Shown: positions 1 through 8,225 of the stretch, piece after piece
How positions within the stretch are numbered: position 1 is the first letter of the stretch
How the letters are laid out: each line of letters begins with the position of its first letter
Assembly: GCA_017883165.1 (NCBI GenBank)
Contig: JADGOC010000017.1
Location: 1-39,968 of the forward strand
DNA: 39,968 nt
Source: Acidobacteriota bacterium
GTDB taxonomy: Bacteria > Acidobacteriota > Vicinamibacteria > Vicinamibacterales > CAVVIG01
Reading direction: 5' to 3'
Translations under genes and position numbers: made by a program
Notes under the pieces: model-generated
The model's database searches: none
The model's input: the letters and a program-made list of their open reading frames with translations, nothing else
What the model was told of the DNA's origin: nothing

Positions 1-3000
1 CACCGGCGATGGTCGGCGTCATCCGCACGGAGATGGCGCAGGTGGCGCCCGCCGCGAGCGAGGCGCCGCAGTTGGTCACTTCGCTGAAGTCGCCGATCAT
101 CGTCACGGCTCCAATGGCCAGCGGGTCGGCGCCGATATTGGTCAGCGAGACGACCCGCGGCACCGTCGTCGTGCCCACGGTCTGCGATCCGAGGTCGAGG
201 GCGGACGGAAAGATCGCGATGCCTGGATCCATGACTGATTCCGCGAGCGGCGCGGTGCGTGCGGGTTCACGGCCGTGCACGGCCTGTCCGGCCAGGCACG
301 CGAACGTCACGCAGGCGGCCGCGAACGCCGCCGCGCGGCGGCGGTTCGTGCGGCGGGCGGCGAGCCACAGCGCCGCCATCAGCGCGGGCCACATGAGCAT
401 GGGCGCGGTCAGAGGTGGGCGCCAGCCGCGCACCGCGGCGAACGGATGCGCCGGCGTCACGCCCACCGGCGGCGTCAGCGCGCTCGAGCTCGTGGTGATC
501 GTCAGAATCGACTGCGCCGACGCGGCGCCAGGCGTCAGCGTCGGCGGGTTGAAGCTGCAGGTGGCCTGGGGCGGTAGATTGACGCAGCTGAGCGTGATCG
601 CGCTGCGGTACGGCCCGACCTGTGGCGCCACCGTCACCGTGTACCTTGCCGTCTGGCCCGCGGACACCGTGGCGCTCGACGGCGACGCCGCCATGACGAA
701 ATCGGTGACCGTGATCTGCAAATCGGTCGACGCCGAATATCCGAATCCGTTGTTGGTCGCGGAAGCGGTCACTGCCAACGGTCCGCCGACCGGACACGTC
801 AACGTCGCTCCGGCCGACGTGCCGCAGTCTCCCTGCCAGTTCAAGGCGGTGAGCGCGCACTGATTCGGATCGGAGAAGCCCAGTTGCGCGGCTCCGATGC
901 TCGCGCCAAACGGCGTGTTGGCGTCGAAGGTGAACGTGGGCGATCCTTGCCAGGTCGGAAGCGTCGACTGGACCGCGGGCAAGGCGTCGGCGCGGCCGAC
1001 GCCGAACGTGTTGTCGGGAGCCGGACTGCTCAACGCGACCGCGTGCCCCGTGATCAGATTCCGCAGCGTCGTGCGCGCGACCGTCGGGTCGACCGTGGAC
1101 GTGGTCCGGTTCAGTAAGCATGGCGCGCTCTGCAGCAACAGCGCGGCAATCCCACCCATGTGTGGCGCAGCCGCGGACGTCCCGAAGAACGCCGTGGGAA
1201 AGCCGCCCGCCCCGAACACCGTGACGCCGTCGATGGCCGCGATGTCGGGCTTGGTGCGGCCGTCGAGCGTGGGGCCGCGGCTGCTGAAGAACTCGGCCGT
1301 CGAATTCGACGTGTCGAGACACGACTCGTCGGGCGCGCTCGGCGAAAAGCTACCCGCCGCGATTCCCGACGCCGAGCAAATCGCGCCAACCGACACGACG
1401 CTCACCGGCGAGCCGCCCGCGTCGCCTTGCGCGGAAATGCTTCGGCTGGCCGTGTTGTAGTTGTGCCGTTCGTGCCGCGGCGGCGCCAGCAGCTCCGGGC
1501 CCGCGGCCGCGCACTCCGGCTCGAACGAGAAAATATTGAGGTGCCTCGGCTGCGCCGCGTTCCCCACGTTCTGCACGACGATGCGGAAGGCGTCCGCACT
1601 GCCCTTGTTGACGAAGTCGATCGCCTCGGTGGGATCCTGCCTGCCGCTCTGCACGTCGGTACTGCTCGCCACGACCTTCCCGGTGCTCTGCTGGACCAGA
1701 TACAGATCGTAGTTGTTGCCCGACGCGCCAAAGGCATCGTCCCACGTCAGGAAGATCGCGACCTCTCCGTTCTGCGGCAACTGGATCAGATTGTAGGGCT
1801 GCGCGCCGAGGCCCAGCACGTCGGTCGTGTCGGCCGTGCGTTGAAACAGATGCAGATGTCCGGACTTCGCGATGCCGCTGACGGTCGTGCCGTCGACGCC
1901 CGAGTCGACGTAGCTGCCGAAGTAGTGTTCGTCGGCATCGTTGCCGACCGCGGTGAAGTAGCCGCGAATCGGATTCTTGGGGTTGTTGAGCGCCGCGGCG
2001 GTGTTGAGCGAGACGGCGCTCGTGCCGTCATAAGGCTCGCCGAAGAACCCGATGTCGTCCAGCACCACGTCGTTCGACCCGGCCAGGAAATTGACCGCCT
2101 GATTGAACGCGAGATCGGTGTCGCCGTTGGCGAACGACAGCTTCGCGCCCGGAGCGATATCGTGCACGATCTCGAGCAGCGCCGTGCCTTCGGCACCCGC
2201 TCCCGGGAAACTGCACGCGGGGGTCGCCGGCGGCAGACCCTCGAGATCGCCGTTGGACTGGAACGATCGGCCGACGATCCCGCCGGCCGACAGCGTGAGG
2301 ACGCCTTGTGCGTTTCTGATGCCCGATGCGGTCGGCAGATCATCCGTCGACATCGGCCCGCCCGAGGCGCCCGCGCACGTGGTACAGCCGGTCGCGAAGA
2401 CGCCCTTGAGGCCGTCGGACACGACGCCGACGCGCACGCCCGTGCCGTCGAGCGAGAACTGCGACCGCACGGCGTCGGCATGAAGAATCGCGTCCCCCTC
2501 GCTCGTCACGAGCCCGGTCCGATGCCGCGCGTAGGTCGGCAGGCGGACGGCGTCGACGATCGACAGCTGCGCGACCGCCTGAAGACTCGAGACGGGAATG
2601 CGCGCCTGCACACGCCGGCGCTCGGGATCGCGGATCTCGATCGTCACGCCGGCCGCCGTGAGCTCCGCGACGGTCGCGTCGGTCACGGCGCTCATCAGGA
2701 TGTAGACCTGCGCTTCGTTGTTCGCGTTGATCCGCAGCAGGCCGCCGCGCATCGCGTCCTGCACGGACCGCGGCGTGGCATCGGGAGACAGCGTCGCGAC
2801 GCGGCGCGCGGTCGACCGGCCCGGCTGGTCCTGCGTGACCGACTGCGACAGATCGGCCAGTACCGTCGTGAGCTTTGACGTCGCGGACGCGTCTGTCCCG
2901 TCGGGCCGTTGCGCGCTCGCCGACAACGAACACAGGGCGAAAGCGGCCGCCACGACGAGGTACCCACGCGGGATGCGGTGAGAGCGAAGTGCTATGTGCA

Positions 3001-3001
3001 T
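1..3001 (-). CDS. Secreted sedolisin-like subtilase with Ig-like and ASH-type domains (3' end outside window)
   Basis: Translating the minus strand from the ATG at 3001 gives an open frame of 1000 codons that leaves the window. Residues 1-31 form a signal peptide ending near SASAQ. The peptidase domain follows: D196 in VGVVSDG, S609 in GTSAAAPH and the SSRGP block are typical of the S8/S53 clan. The usual HGTH histidine motif is missing. In its place is E277-IVH-D281, the ExxxD arrangement of sedolisin (S53) enzymes. About residues 740-830 look like an Ig-like domain common in acidobacterial surface proteins. A hydrophobic stretch at 866-884, an Arg-rich patch and a second hydrophobic stretch follow, then an ASH/HYDIN-like domain (about 925-1000). 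The product is probably an exported protease acting at or outside the cell surface; its substrate is unknown. It is transcribed away from ubiD across a 54-base gap. Confidence 0.88.
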   Translation of the reverse strand, partial: MHIALRSHRIPRGYLVVAAAFALCSLSASAQRPDGTDASATSKLTTVLADLSQSVTQDQPGRSTARRVATLSPDATPRSVQDAMRGGLLRINANNEAQVYILMSAVTDATVAELTAAGVTIEIRDPERRRVQARIPVSSLQAVAQLSIVDAVRLPTYARHRTGLVTSEGDAILHADAVRSQFSLDGTGVRVGVVSDGLKGVFATGCTTCAGASGGPMSTDDLPTASGIRNAQGVLTLSAGGIVGRSFQSNGDLEGLPPATPACSFPGAGAEGTALLEIVHDIAPGAKLSFANGDTDLAFNQAVNFLAGSNDVVLDDIGFFGEPYDGTSAVSLNTAAALNNPKNPIRGYFTAVGNDADEHYFGSYVDSGVDGTTVSGIAKSGHLHLFQRTADTTDVLGLGAQPYNLIQLPQNGEVAIFLTWDDAFGASGNNYDLYLVQQSTGKVVASSTDVQSGRQDPTEAIDFVNKGSADAFRIVVQNVGNAAQPRHLNIFSFEPECAAAGPELLAPPRHERHNYNTASRSISAQGDAGGSPVSVVSVGAICSASGIAAGSFSPSAPDESCLDTSNSTAEFFSSRGPTLDGRTKPDIAAIDGVTVFGAGGFPTAFFGTSAAAPHMGGIAALLLQSAPCLLNRTTSTVDPTVARTTLRNLITGHAVALSSPAPDNTFGVGRADALPAVQSTLPTWQGSPTFTFDANTPFGASIGAAQLGFSDPNQCALTALNWQGDCGTSAGATLTCPVGGPLAVTASATNNGFGYSASTDLQITVTDFVMAASPSSATVSAGQTARYTVTVAPQVGPYRSAITLSCVNLPPQATCSFNPPTLTPGAASAQSILTITTSSSALTPPVGVTPAHPFAAVRGWRPPLTAPMLMWPALMAALWLAARRTNRRRAAAFAAACVTFACLAGQAVHGREPARTAPLAESVMDPGIAIFPSALDLGSQTVGTTTVPRVVSLTNIGADPLAIGAVTMIGDFSEVTNCGASLAAGATCAISVRMTPTIAG

Positions 3002-3016
3002 GATGGTTGCGGTTCA

Positions 3017-3022
3017 ATCATA
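3017..3022 (-). promoter_or_regulatory. Possible -10 element of the subtilase gene
   Basis: On the minus strand TATGAT lies about 15 bases before the ATG. A TTGTCA hexamer stands upstream, but only 14 bases away, which is too short for an ordinary sigma-70 spacer. There is no Shine-Dalgarno sequence, so a promoter here would give an almost leaderless mRNA. Weak evidence. Confidence 0.25.
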
Positions 3023-3055
3023 AGACTACAAACATGTGACAAAAGACGTCCAGGC

Positions 3056-4513
3056 TCAGCCCTTTCGCGGCTGTTGCTGGATCGTCTCCAGGATCGTGGC
3101 CGCTCGCCGGCCAGCCTGCTCGGTCGTCGCGATTCGAGTGGGCCAGCGGCGCGTATAGCCCTCCGACGCCCATTTGCGCGTCGCGTCGATGCCCATCTTC
3201 CCGCCGTACGCGGGCAGATCGGCCGCGTCGTCCAGATCGTCCACCGGGCCGCGCGTCATCTGGATGTCGCGCAGCGGATCCATGTGCGTGCCGACGATCC
3301 AGGCGACCTCGCGCACGTCGTGGACGTCGACGTTCTTGTCGACCACGATGATGGTCTTGGAGAACATCAACTGGCCGAGCCCCCAGAACGCGTGCATGAT
3401 CTTGCGCGCATGCCCCGGATAGCGCTTGTCGATCGACACGATGACGAGGTTGTGAAAGATGCCTTCGGCCGGGAAATGCATGTCGACGATCTCGGGCACC
3501 GTCTTGCGAATCATCGGCAGAAAAATGCGTTCGCTCGCCAGCCCGAGGTAGTAGTCCTCCATCGGAGGGATGCCGACGATCGTCGTCAGATACGTCGGAC
3601 GCTTCCGCGTCGTGATGCACGTCAGGTGGAACACCGGGTAGTCGTCGGGCTGCGAGTAGAAGCCGGTGTGATCGCCGAACGGCCCTTCGCGCCGGCGCTC
3701 GCCCGGCTCCACGTACCCTTCGAGCACGATGTGGGAGCTGGCCGGCACGTCGAGATCGACGGTGATGCACTTCACCAGCTCGATGCGCCGCCGCGAGAGG
3801 AAGCCGCCGAGCAGCAGCTCGTCGAGCCCCTCGGGCATCGGCGCCGTCGCGCAATAGGTCAGCACCGGCTCGGGGCCGAGCGCGACCGCCACCTCGAGGC
3901 GCTTGCCCAGCCGCTCCGCGACGCGATGGTGCTGCGCTCCGCCCTTGTGGCGCTGCCAGTGCATCCCGGTCGTGCGGCCGTCGAACACTTGCATGCGATA
4001 GGTGCCGATGTTCCGCACGCCGGTCTCGGGGTCCTTGGTGAAGACGAGCGGCAGCGTGATGAAGCGGCCGCCGTCCTCGGGCCAGCACTTCAGAATCGGG
4101 AGCTCGTCGAGGCTGCCGTCGCGCCGGACTACTTCTTGACAGGGCGCGTCCTTCACCGTCTTCGGCATCAGGTCGGACAGCCGGTTGACGAGCGGCAGCA
4201 TCTTCAGCGCGTCGAGCATGCCCTTGGGCATCGGCGGCGTCATCAGCTCGTCGATCTCCCTCGCGAGATCGTCCAGCGCGTTGACGCCGAGCGCGAGACA
4301 CATGCGCTCGGTCGACCCGAACACGTTGGTCGCGACCGGCATGTCGAATCCGGACGGCTGCGCGAACAGCAACGCCGGACCGCCGCCGGGCGACTTGCAC
4401 ACCCGATCGGTGACCGCGGCAATTTCGAGATCGGGGCTGACCGGCTCGGTGACGCGCGTCAGCAGCGTCCGGCGATCGAGATCGGCGAGGAAATCGTTGA
4501 GATCGGCGTACAC
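3056..4513 (-). CDS. ubiD: UbiD-family decarboxylase
   Basis: UbiD enzymes use prenylated FMN (made by UbiX, not seen here) to decarboxylate aromatic or alpha,beta-unsaturated acids; classically 4-hydroxy-3-polyprenylbenzoate in quinone synthesis. From the GTG at 4513 the protein has 485 residues, near the family's usual length. It begins at the conserved DLNDFLADLD block. The signature EGPFGDHTG starts at residue 276, and R173 lies in the NIGTYR block. These positions correspond to the Arg/Glu/acid cluster of the family's active site. An ATG at 4564 would add 17 residues overlapping the upstream gene, with no homology to support them, so the GTG just after that gene's TGA is preferred. It is the last gene of the long lipid A/outer-membrane train. 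The substrate cannot be told from sequence; a quinone precursor is only the default guess. Confidence 0.88.
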   Translation of the reverse strand: MYADLNDFLADLDRRTLLTRVTEPVSPDLEIAAVTDRVCKSPGGGPALLFAQPSGFDMPVATNVFGSTERMCLALGVNALDDLAREIDELMTPPMPKGMLDALKMLPLVNRLSDLMPKTVKDAPCQEVVRRDGSLDELPILKCWPEDGGRFITLPLVFTKDPETGVRNIGTYRMQVFDGRTTGMHWQRHKGGAQHHRVAERLGKRLEVAVALGPEPVLTYCATAPMPEGLDELLLGGFLSRRRIELVKCITVDLDVPASSHIVLEGYVEPGERRREGPFGDHTGFYSQPDDYPVFHLTCITTRKRPTYLTTIVGIPPMEDYYLGLASERIFLPMIRKTVPEIVDMHFPAEGIFHNLVIVSIDKRYPGHARKIMHAFWGLGQLMFSKTIIVVDKNVDVHDVREVAWIVGTHMDPLRDIQMTRGPVDDLDDAADLPAYGGKMGIDATRKWASEGYTRRWPTRIATTEQAGRRAATILETIQQQPRKG

Positions 4514-4514
4514 G

Positions 4515-5444
4515 TCAGGCCAATGCCATCTTAGCTGTAATCGCCTGGGCGAGCGCGAGTGCACGGCGTCCCTGCTCGCCCGTCACAACCGGCGCACGTC
4601 TCTCGACCACGGCCGCGACAAAGTCGGCGAGCTCGAGCTTGAGCGGCTCTTCGCCGACCACCGGCACGTCGCCGCCCTCGATCGCCGGCACCGCGCCGCC
4701 GCCCGTCACGAGCCGCCACAGCTCCACTTTCTGCGCCGCGTAGTCGATGGAGAGATACGTCATCGGCTGGAAGAACCGGATCTTGCGCACGCGGTCGCGG
4801 CTGATCCGGCTCGCCGTGAGATTGACGATGCAGCCATTGGCGAAGCGGAGTCGCGCGTTGGCGATGTCGACGCGGCCGGTCAGCACGGGCACGCCTACCG
4901 CCTCGATCGACTCGACCTCGGCGTGGACGAGCGACAGCACGACATCGAGATCGTGGATCATCAGGTCGAAGACGACGTCGATGTCGAGGCTGCGTTCCGG
5001 GAACGTGCCGAGGCGATGGACTTCGATGAAGCGCGGATCGGTCAGCAACGAACGCGCGGCGGCCACCGCAGGATTGAATCGCTCGGTCTGGCCGACCGCG
5101 AGCGTGACGCCGGCTTTCGCCGCGGCGGCAATCATCTCGTCGGCCTCGGCGATCGACCGAGCCATCGGCTTCTCGACGAGCACGGGGATGCCGGCGTTCA
5201 GACACAGCAGCGCGACGTCGCGATGGCGCTCGGTCGGCACCGCGATCGTCACAGCATCCACCTGGCCGAGGAGCTCGCGCGGGTCGAAGAGCGCGCGGGT
5301 CTGATGCGCGGCGGCGATCTCTTCCGCGCGAGCGCGGTTGATGTCAACGACAGCGGTCAGTTCGGCGCCGGCGAGCGACGAGAGAATGCGCGCATGATGC
5401 CGGCCCAGATGCCCGACGCCGATGACCGCGATTCGCAGGCTCAT
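4515..5444 (-). CDS. Gfo/Idh/MocA-family NAD(P)-dependent oxidoreductase
   Basis: The 309-residue protein starts with a Rossmann fold (GVGHLG at 9-14) and carries the family's EKP motif at 91-93, whose lysine takes part in substrate oxidation. The C-terminal half matches the usual Gfo/Idh alpha/beta sheet domain. It lies between lpxI and ubiD, 18 bases after lpxI, and its TGA is one base from the GTG of ubiD. Gfo/Idh genes often accompany lpxA. In Acidithiobacillus and Leptospira the family member GnnA oxidises UDP-GlcNAc at C3 so that GnnB can aminate it, giving amide-linked lipid A. A similar role on a UDP-sugar is plausible, but no gnnB-type aminotransferase is in the window, so the substrate stays open. 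Confidence 0.85.
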   Translation of the reverse strand: MSLRIAVIGVGHLGRHHARILSSLAGAELTAVVDINRARAEEIAAAHQTRALFDPRELLGQVDAVTIAVPTERHRDVALLCLNAGIPVLVEKPMARSIAEADEMIAAAAKAGVTLAVGQTERFNPAVAAARSLLTDPRFIEVHRLGTFPERSLDIDVVFDLMIHDLDVVLSLVHAEVESIEAVGVPVLTGRVDIANARLRFANGCIVNLTASRISRDRVRKIRFFQPMTYLSIDYAAQKVELWRLVTGGGAVPAIEGGDVPVVGEEPLKLELADFVAAVVERRAPVVTGEQGRRALALAQAITAKMALA

Positions 5445-5462
5445 GAACGCATGCTTCTGTAA

Positions 5463-6290
5463 TCAGTCATTGCTCTGCAACCGACCGACGATGGCGATGC
5501 CGGCCTCGTCGGCGGCCTTGATCACGGCGTCGCCGTCGATCATCAGCGTCTTCCCCGCGTCCACCGACAGCGCGTCGGCGCCCACCGCCTGCATCGCCTC
5601 GATCGTCGAGACGCCGACCACGGGGACGTCAAAGCGCATGTCCTGCTGCGGCTTGGCGACCTTCACGACGCGCACGCCGCGGCCCGCGAGCTGGCCGGCC
5701 CGCGCGATGACGGCGTCGGTGCCTTCCATCGCCTCCACGGCGACCACCGCCGCCGCCTTCACGGCGATCGTCTGCCCGATGTCCAATGCGGCGACCGCAT
5801 CGGCGATGCGGTAGCCGAACGCAAGGTCGGCGCACTGCTCCTCGGTGGGCGCGCGCCGGGTCAGCACGCCCTCCCGCGCGAGCAGCGGCGTGAGAAACGC
5901 GGTCGAATCGACGAGCGCGATGCCGTGGTCGCGCAGCACGTCGGCGATGCCGGAGATGAGTGCGTCGGTGTTGCGCGCCTTGAGGCGCATCAGCACGCCG
6001 ACGAGCGTCAGGTCTGGCACGATGTCGGCGAAGAGCTTGACGTGCTTCACCTGGCCCGCCATCACGGCCTGCGTGACGCCGGCCGCCTTCAGCAGGGTGA
6101 TGCACGTCCCCAGCTGGCCGAGCGACACCCAGTGCAGCGCCGCGGCCGGCGCGCGCGACGCCGCGTCGGCCAGTTCGGGCAACGCTTCTTCCTTGATGGC
6201 AATCACGGTGACGTCATGGCCGGCCCGGCGGGCCGCGTCGAGCACGAGGAAGGGGAACCGTCCGTTGCCGGCGATCAGGCCTAGACGCAT
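5463..6290 (-). CDS. lpxI: UDP-2,3-diacylglucosamine pyrophosphatase LpxI
   Basis: LpxI (formerly DUF1009) hydrolyses UDP-2,3-diacylglucosamine to lipid X and UMP, the fourth step of lipid A synthesis, replacing LpxH in many bacteria. The 275-residue protein has the family's opening [13 protein letters not shown] and the C-terminal block RFDVPVVG. D221 there corresponds to the essential aspartate (D225) known from Caulobacter LpxI. Length agrees with the family. It follows the fabZ-lpxA fusion by 18 bases on the same strand and must share its mRNA. With LpxA just upstream, two of the early lipid A steps are encoded side by side; LpxB, LpxC and LpxD are not in the window. Confidence 0.93.
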   Translation of the reverse strand: MRLGLIAGNGRFPFLVLDAARRAGHDVTVIAIKEEALPELADAASRAPAAALHWVSLGQLGTCITLLKAAGVTQAVMAGQVKHVKLFADIVPDLTLVGVLMRLKARNTDALISGIADVLRDHGIALVDSTAFLTPLLAREGVLTRRAPTEEQCADLAFGYRIADAVAALDIGQTIAVKAAAVVAVEAMEGTDAVIARAGQLAGRGVRVVKVAKPQQDMRFDVPVVGVSTIEAMQAVGADALSVDAGKTLMIDGDAVIKAADEAGIAIVGRLQSND

Positions 6291-6308
6291 GGAGGATGGC
6301 TACTGGCG

Positions 6309-7559
6309 CTACTCATCCGCCAGCACCTCATCGACCCGACGCGTCGCCCGCCGCAGGATGACGCCGCGCTGCGACGTCCGGATGAAGTCCAGTAGATACT
6401 GCACGTCGGTGCAGGCGAGCGAGCGGTCTTCCCGGATCTGCTGCAGCGCGCTCGTCGTGTTCAGCTTCGACTGCAGCAGATACCGGAACGTGCGTTTCAA
6501 CTTGCTGATTACGTCGGGCGAGAAGCCGCGGCGCATCAGGCCGATGGTATTCAACCCGTAGATGCGCGCGCGATTGCCCACCGTCTTGGCGAACGGCAGC
6601 GCGTCCTTGGTGACGACCGAGTAGCCGCCGATGAACGCATGGCGGCCGACGCGGCAGTACTGATGCACGCCCGAGAAGGCGCCAATCGTCGCGTAGTCCT
6701 CGACCAGGACGTGGCCGGCGAGCGTCGCGCCGTTGGCGAAAATCGTCTCGGTCCCCACCTGGCAGTCGTGCGCGACGTGCGCATAGGCCATGAACAGGTT
6801 GTGGTCGCCGATCCGGGTGACGCCGCCGCCGCCGTGCGTGCCGCGGTGAATGGTCACGAATTCGCGGAAGATGTTGCGGCGGCCGATCACCAGACGCGTC
6901 TCTTCCCCACGAAACTTCAGATCCTGCGGGATGAGGCCGACCGACGCGAACGGAAAGATCTCGGTGCCTTCGCCGATCTCGGTCCAGCCGTCAATCACTG
7001 ATGACGCGCCGATGCGGCAATTCGGGCCGATGCGCACCCGCGGCCCGATCGTCGCGTGCGGCCCGATGACCGTGCCCTCGCCGATCTCGGCGCGCGGATG
7101 CACGATGGCGGTCGCGTCGATCTCCGTGCGGTCGGGCACGAGGCCCAGCAGGAGCTCGGCCTCCGCCACAATCTGATCGCCGACATACGCCGTCGCCTTC
7201 GTGCGCGCCAGCGACGCACGCTGCCTGCCGAGCGAGACCTCCAGCCGCAGACGGTCGCCCGGCACCACCTGCCGCCGGAACTTGGCGTCGTTGACGCCGC
7301 GCAGGTAGACGCGCGCGCGGGGCGGCGCGTTCTCACGCTGCAGCAGCAGGATCGCCGCCACCTGCGACAGCGCCTCGAGCATGAGGACGCCGGGCATCAG
7401 CGGCGTGCCGGGAAAGTGCCCCTGAAAGAACTCCTCGTTGACCGTGACGTTCTTGACGGCGACCAGCCGGCGCCCGACCTCGTGCTCGGCGATCGCGTCG
7501 ACGAGCAGCGACGGGCACCGGTAGCACAACCGGTCGAGGAGAATGGGGATGTTAATCAA
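6309..7559 (-). CDS. fabZ-lpxA: FabZ-LpxA fusion: hydroxyacyl-ACP dehydratase and UDP-GlcNAc acyltransferase
   Basis: One 416-residue frame holds two enzymes. Residues 1-140 are a hot-dog-fold FabZ, with catalytic H48 in [11 protein letters not shown] and E62 in LEAL. FabZ dehydrates 3-hydroxyacyl-ACP. Residues 146-416 are an LpxA left-handed beta-helix with many hexapeptide repeats; H264 in HVAHDC matches E. coli H125, the catalytic base. The C-terminal helical part ([18 protein letters not shown]) is complete. LpxA takes the 3-hydroxyacyl-ACP that FabZ would otherwise remove, so the fusion joins enzymes competing at one branch point. The start is TTG, directly after the TAA of the skp/ompH gene. 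The FabZ motif usually read HRFPFLLVD is YRCPSLLVD here. An lpxD gene, usual between ompH and fabZ, is missing. Confidence 0.93.
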   Translation of the reverse strand: MINIPILLDRLCYRCPSLLVDAIAEHEVGRRLVAVKNVTVNEEFFQGHFPGTPLMPGVLMLEALSQVAAILLLQRENAPPRARVYLRGVNDAKFRRQVVPGDRLRLEVSLGRQRASLARTKATAYVGDQIVAEAELLLGLVPDRTEIDATAIVHPRAEIGEGTVIGPHATIGPRVRIGPNCRIGASSVIDGWTEIGEGTEIFPFASVGLIPQDLKFRGEETRLVIGRRNIFREFVTIHRGTHGGGGVTRIGDHNLFMAYAHVAHDCQVGTETIFANGATLAGHVLVEDYATIGAFSGVHQYCRVGRHAFIGGYSVVTKDALPFAKTVGNRARIYGLNTIGLMRRGFSPDVISKLKRTFRYLLQSKLNTTSALQQIREDRSLACTDVQYLLDFIRTSQRGVILRRATRRVDEVLADE

Positions 7560-8180
7560 TTACTGCTTGGGCGCCCCTGGTTTCGCGGCGGCGCCGTCGA
7601 GCTTCTTGATGACCTCGTTGGTGAGCTCGAGGCCCGGATCGATCCACGCGAACCCCGCCTGCTGCGCGTTGAACAGAATCTGCAGCCCTTTCTCGCTCGC
7701 CACCTGGGCGAGCACCGGCGTCACGCGCTTGATGAACTCGGCTTCGAGCTCGTTTTGCAGCTCCTGCACTTCGGCCTGCGCGTCCTGCTGGAACCGCTGC
7801 CCTTCCACCTGCTCGCGCTCGACGTCTTTCTCGAGCTGCGTGCGGGCCGCCTCGCTCATCACGCTGCCCGTCGTCTGCAGCTTCTGCTGGTCGGCCTGCA
7901 GCTTCTTCGCCTTGTCGGCGCCTTCGGTCTGCTTCTTGGCGATGAGCGCGTTGACGCGCGTGGTCGACGCCTTCCCGTCGGTCGATTCGGAGACGACGCG
8001 CTGGAAGTTGACGAACGCGATCTTGGCGCCCTGCGGGAACGGCAGAGGTGGCTGTGGCGCCGGAGCCGGCGCGATCTGCGCGGGAGGTTGGGCTGGCGGC
8101 TGCGCGGGCGGCGTTTGGGCGAACGTGGGGGCGGCGCTCAGCACGAGCGCGAGCGACGCAACAATGACGAAACCTCTCAT
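7560..8180 (-). CDS. skp: OmpH/Skp-like periplasmic chaperone
   Basis: Skp/OmpH chaperones hold unfolded outer-membrane proteins in the periplasm and deliver them to BamA. The 206-residue product has a signal peptide (MRGFVIVASLALVLSAA, cleavage near TFAQ), a Pro/Ala/Gln-rich linker (about 22-50), the conserved strand KIAFVNFQRVV, a long helical hairpin rich in Lys, Glu and Gln, and a closing domain near residues 165-190. In-frame ATGs exist at 8210 and 8198. The one at 8180 is chosen because AAAGGA stands nine bases upstream and because it gives a clean signal peptide. The gene sits between bamA and fabZ-lpxA, the classic position. The Pro-rich linker is longer than in E. coli Skp. Confidence 0.9.
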   Translation of the reverse strand: MRGFVIVASLALVLSAAPTFAQTPPAQPPAQPPAQIAPAPAPQPPLPFPQGAKIAFVNFQRVVSESTDGKASTTRVNALIAKKQTEGADKAKKLQADQQKLQTTGSVMSEAARTQLEKDVEREQVEGQRFQQDAQAEVQELQNELEAEFIKRVTPVLAQVASEKGLQILFNAQQAGFAWIDPGLELTNEVIKKLDGAAAKPGAPKQ

Positions 8181-8189
8181 TACGCGGAA

Positions 8190-8195
8190 TCCTTT
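8190..8195 (-). promoter_or_regulatory. Ribosome binding site of skp/ompH
   Basis: AAAGGA on the minus strand, nine bases before the ATG at 8180. It decides between three in-frame ATG codons. Confidence 0.55.
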
Positions 8196-8225
8196 CATGA
8201 TCAGCGACAAGCTTTCGATTTTACA

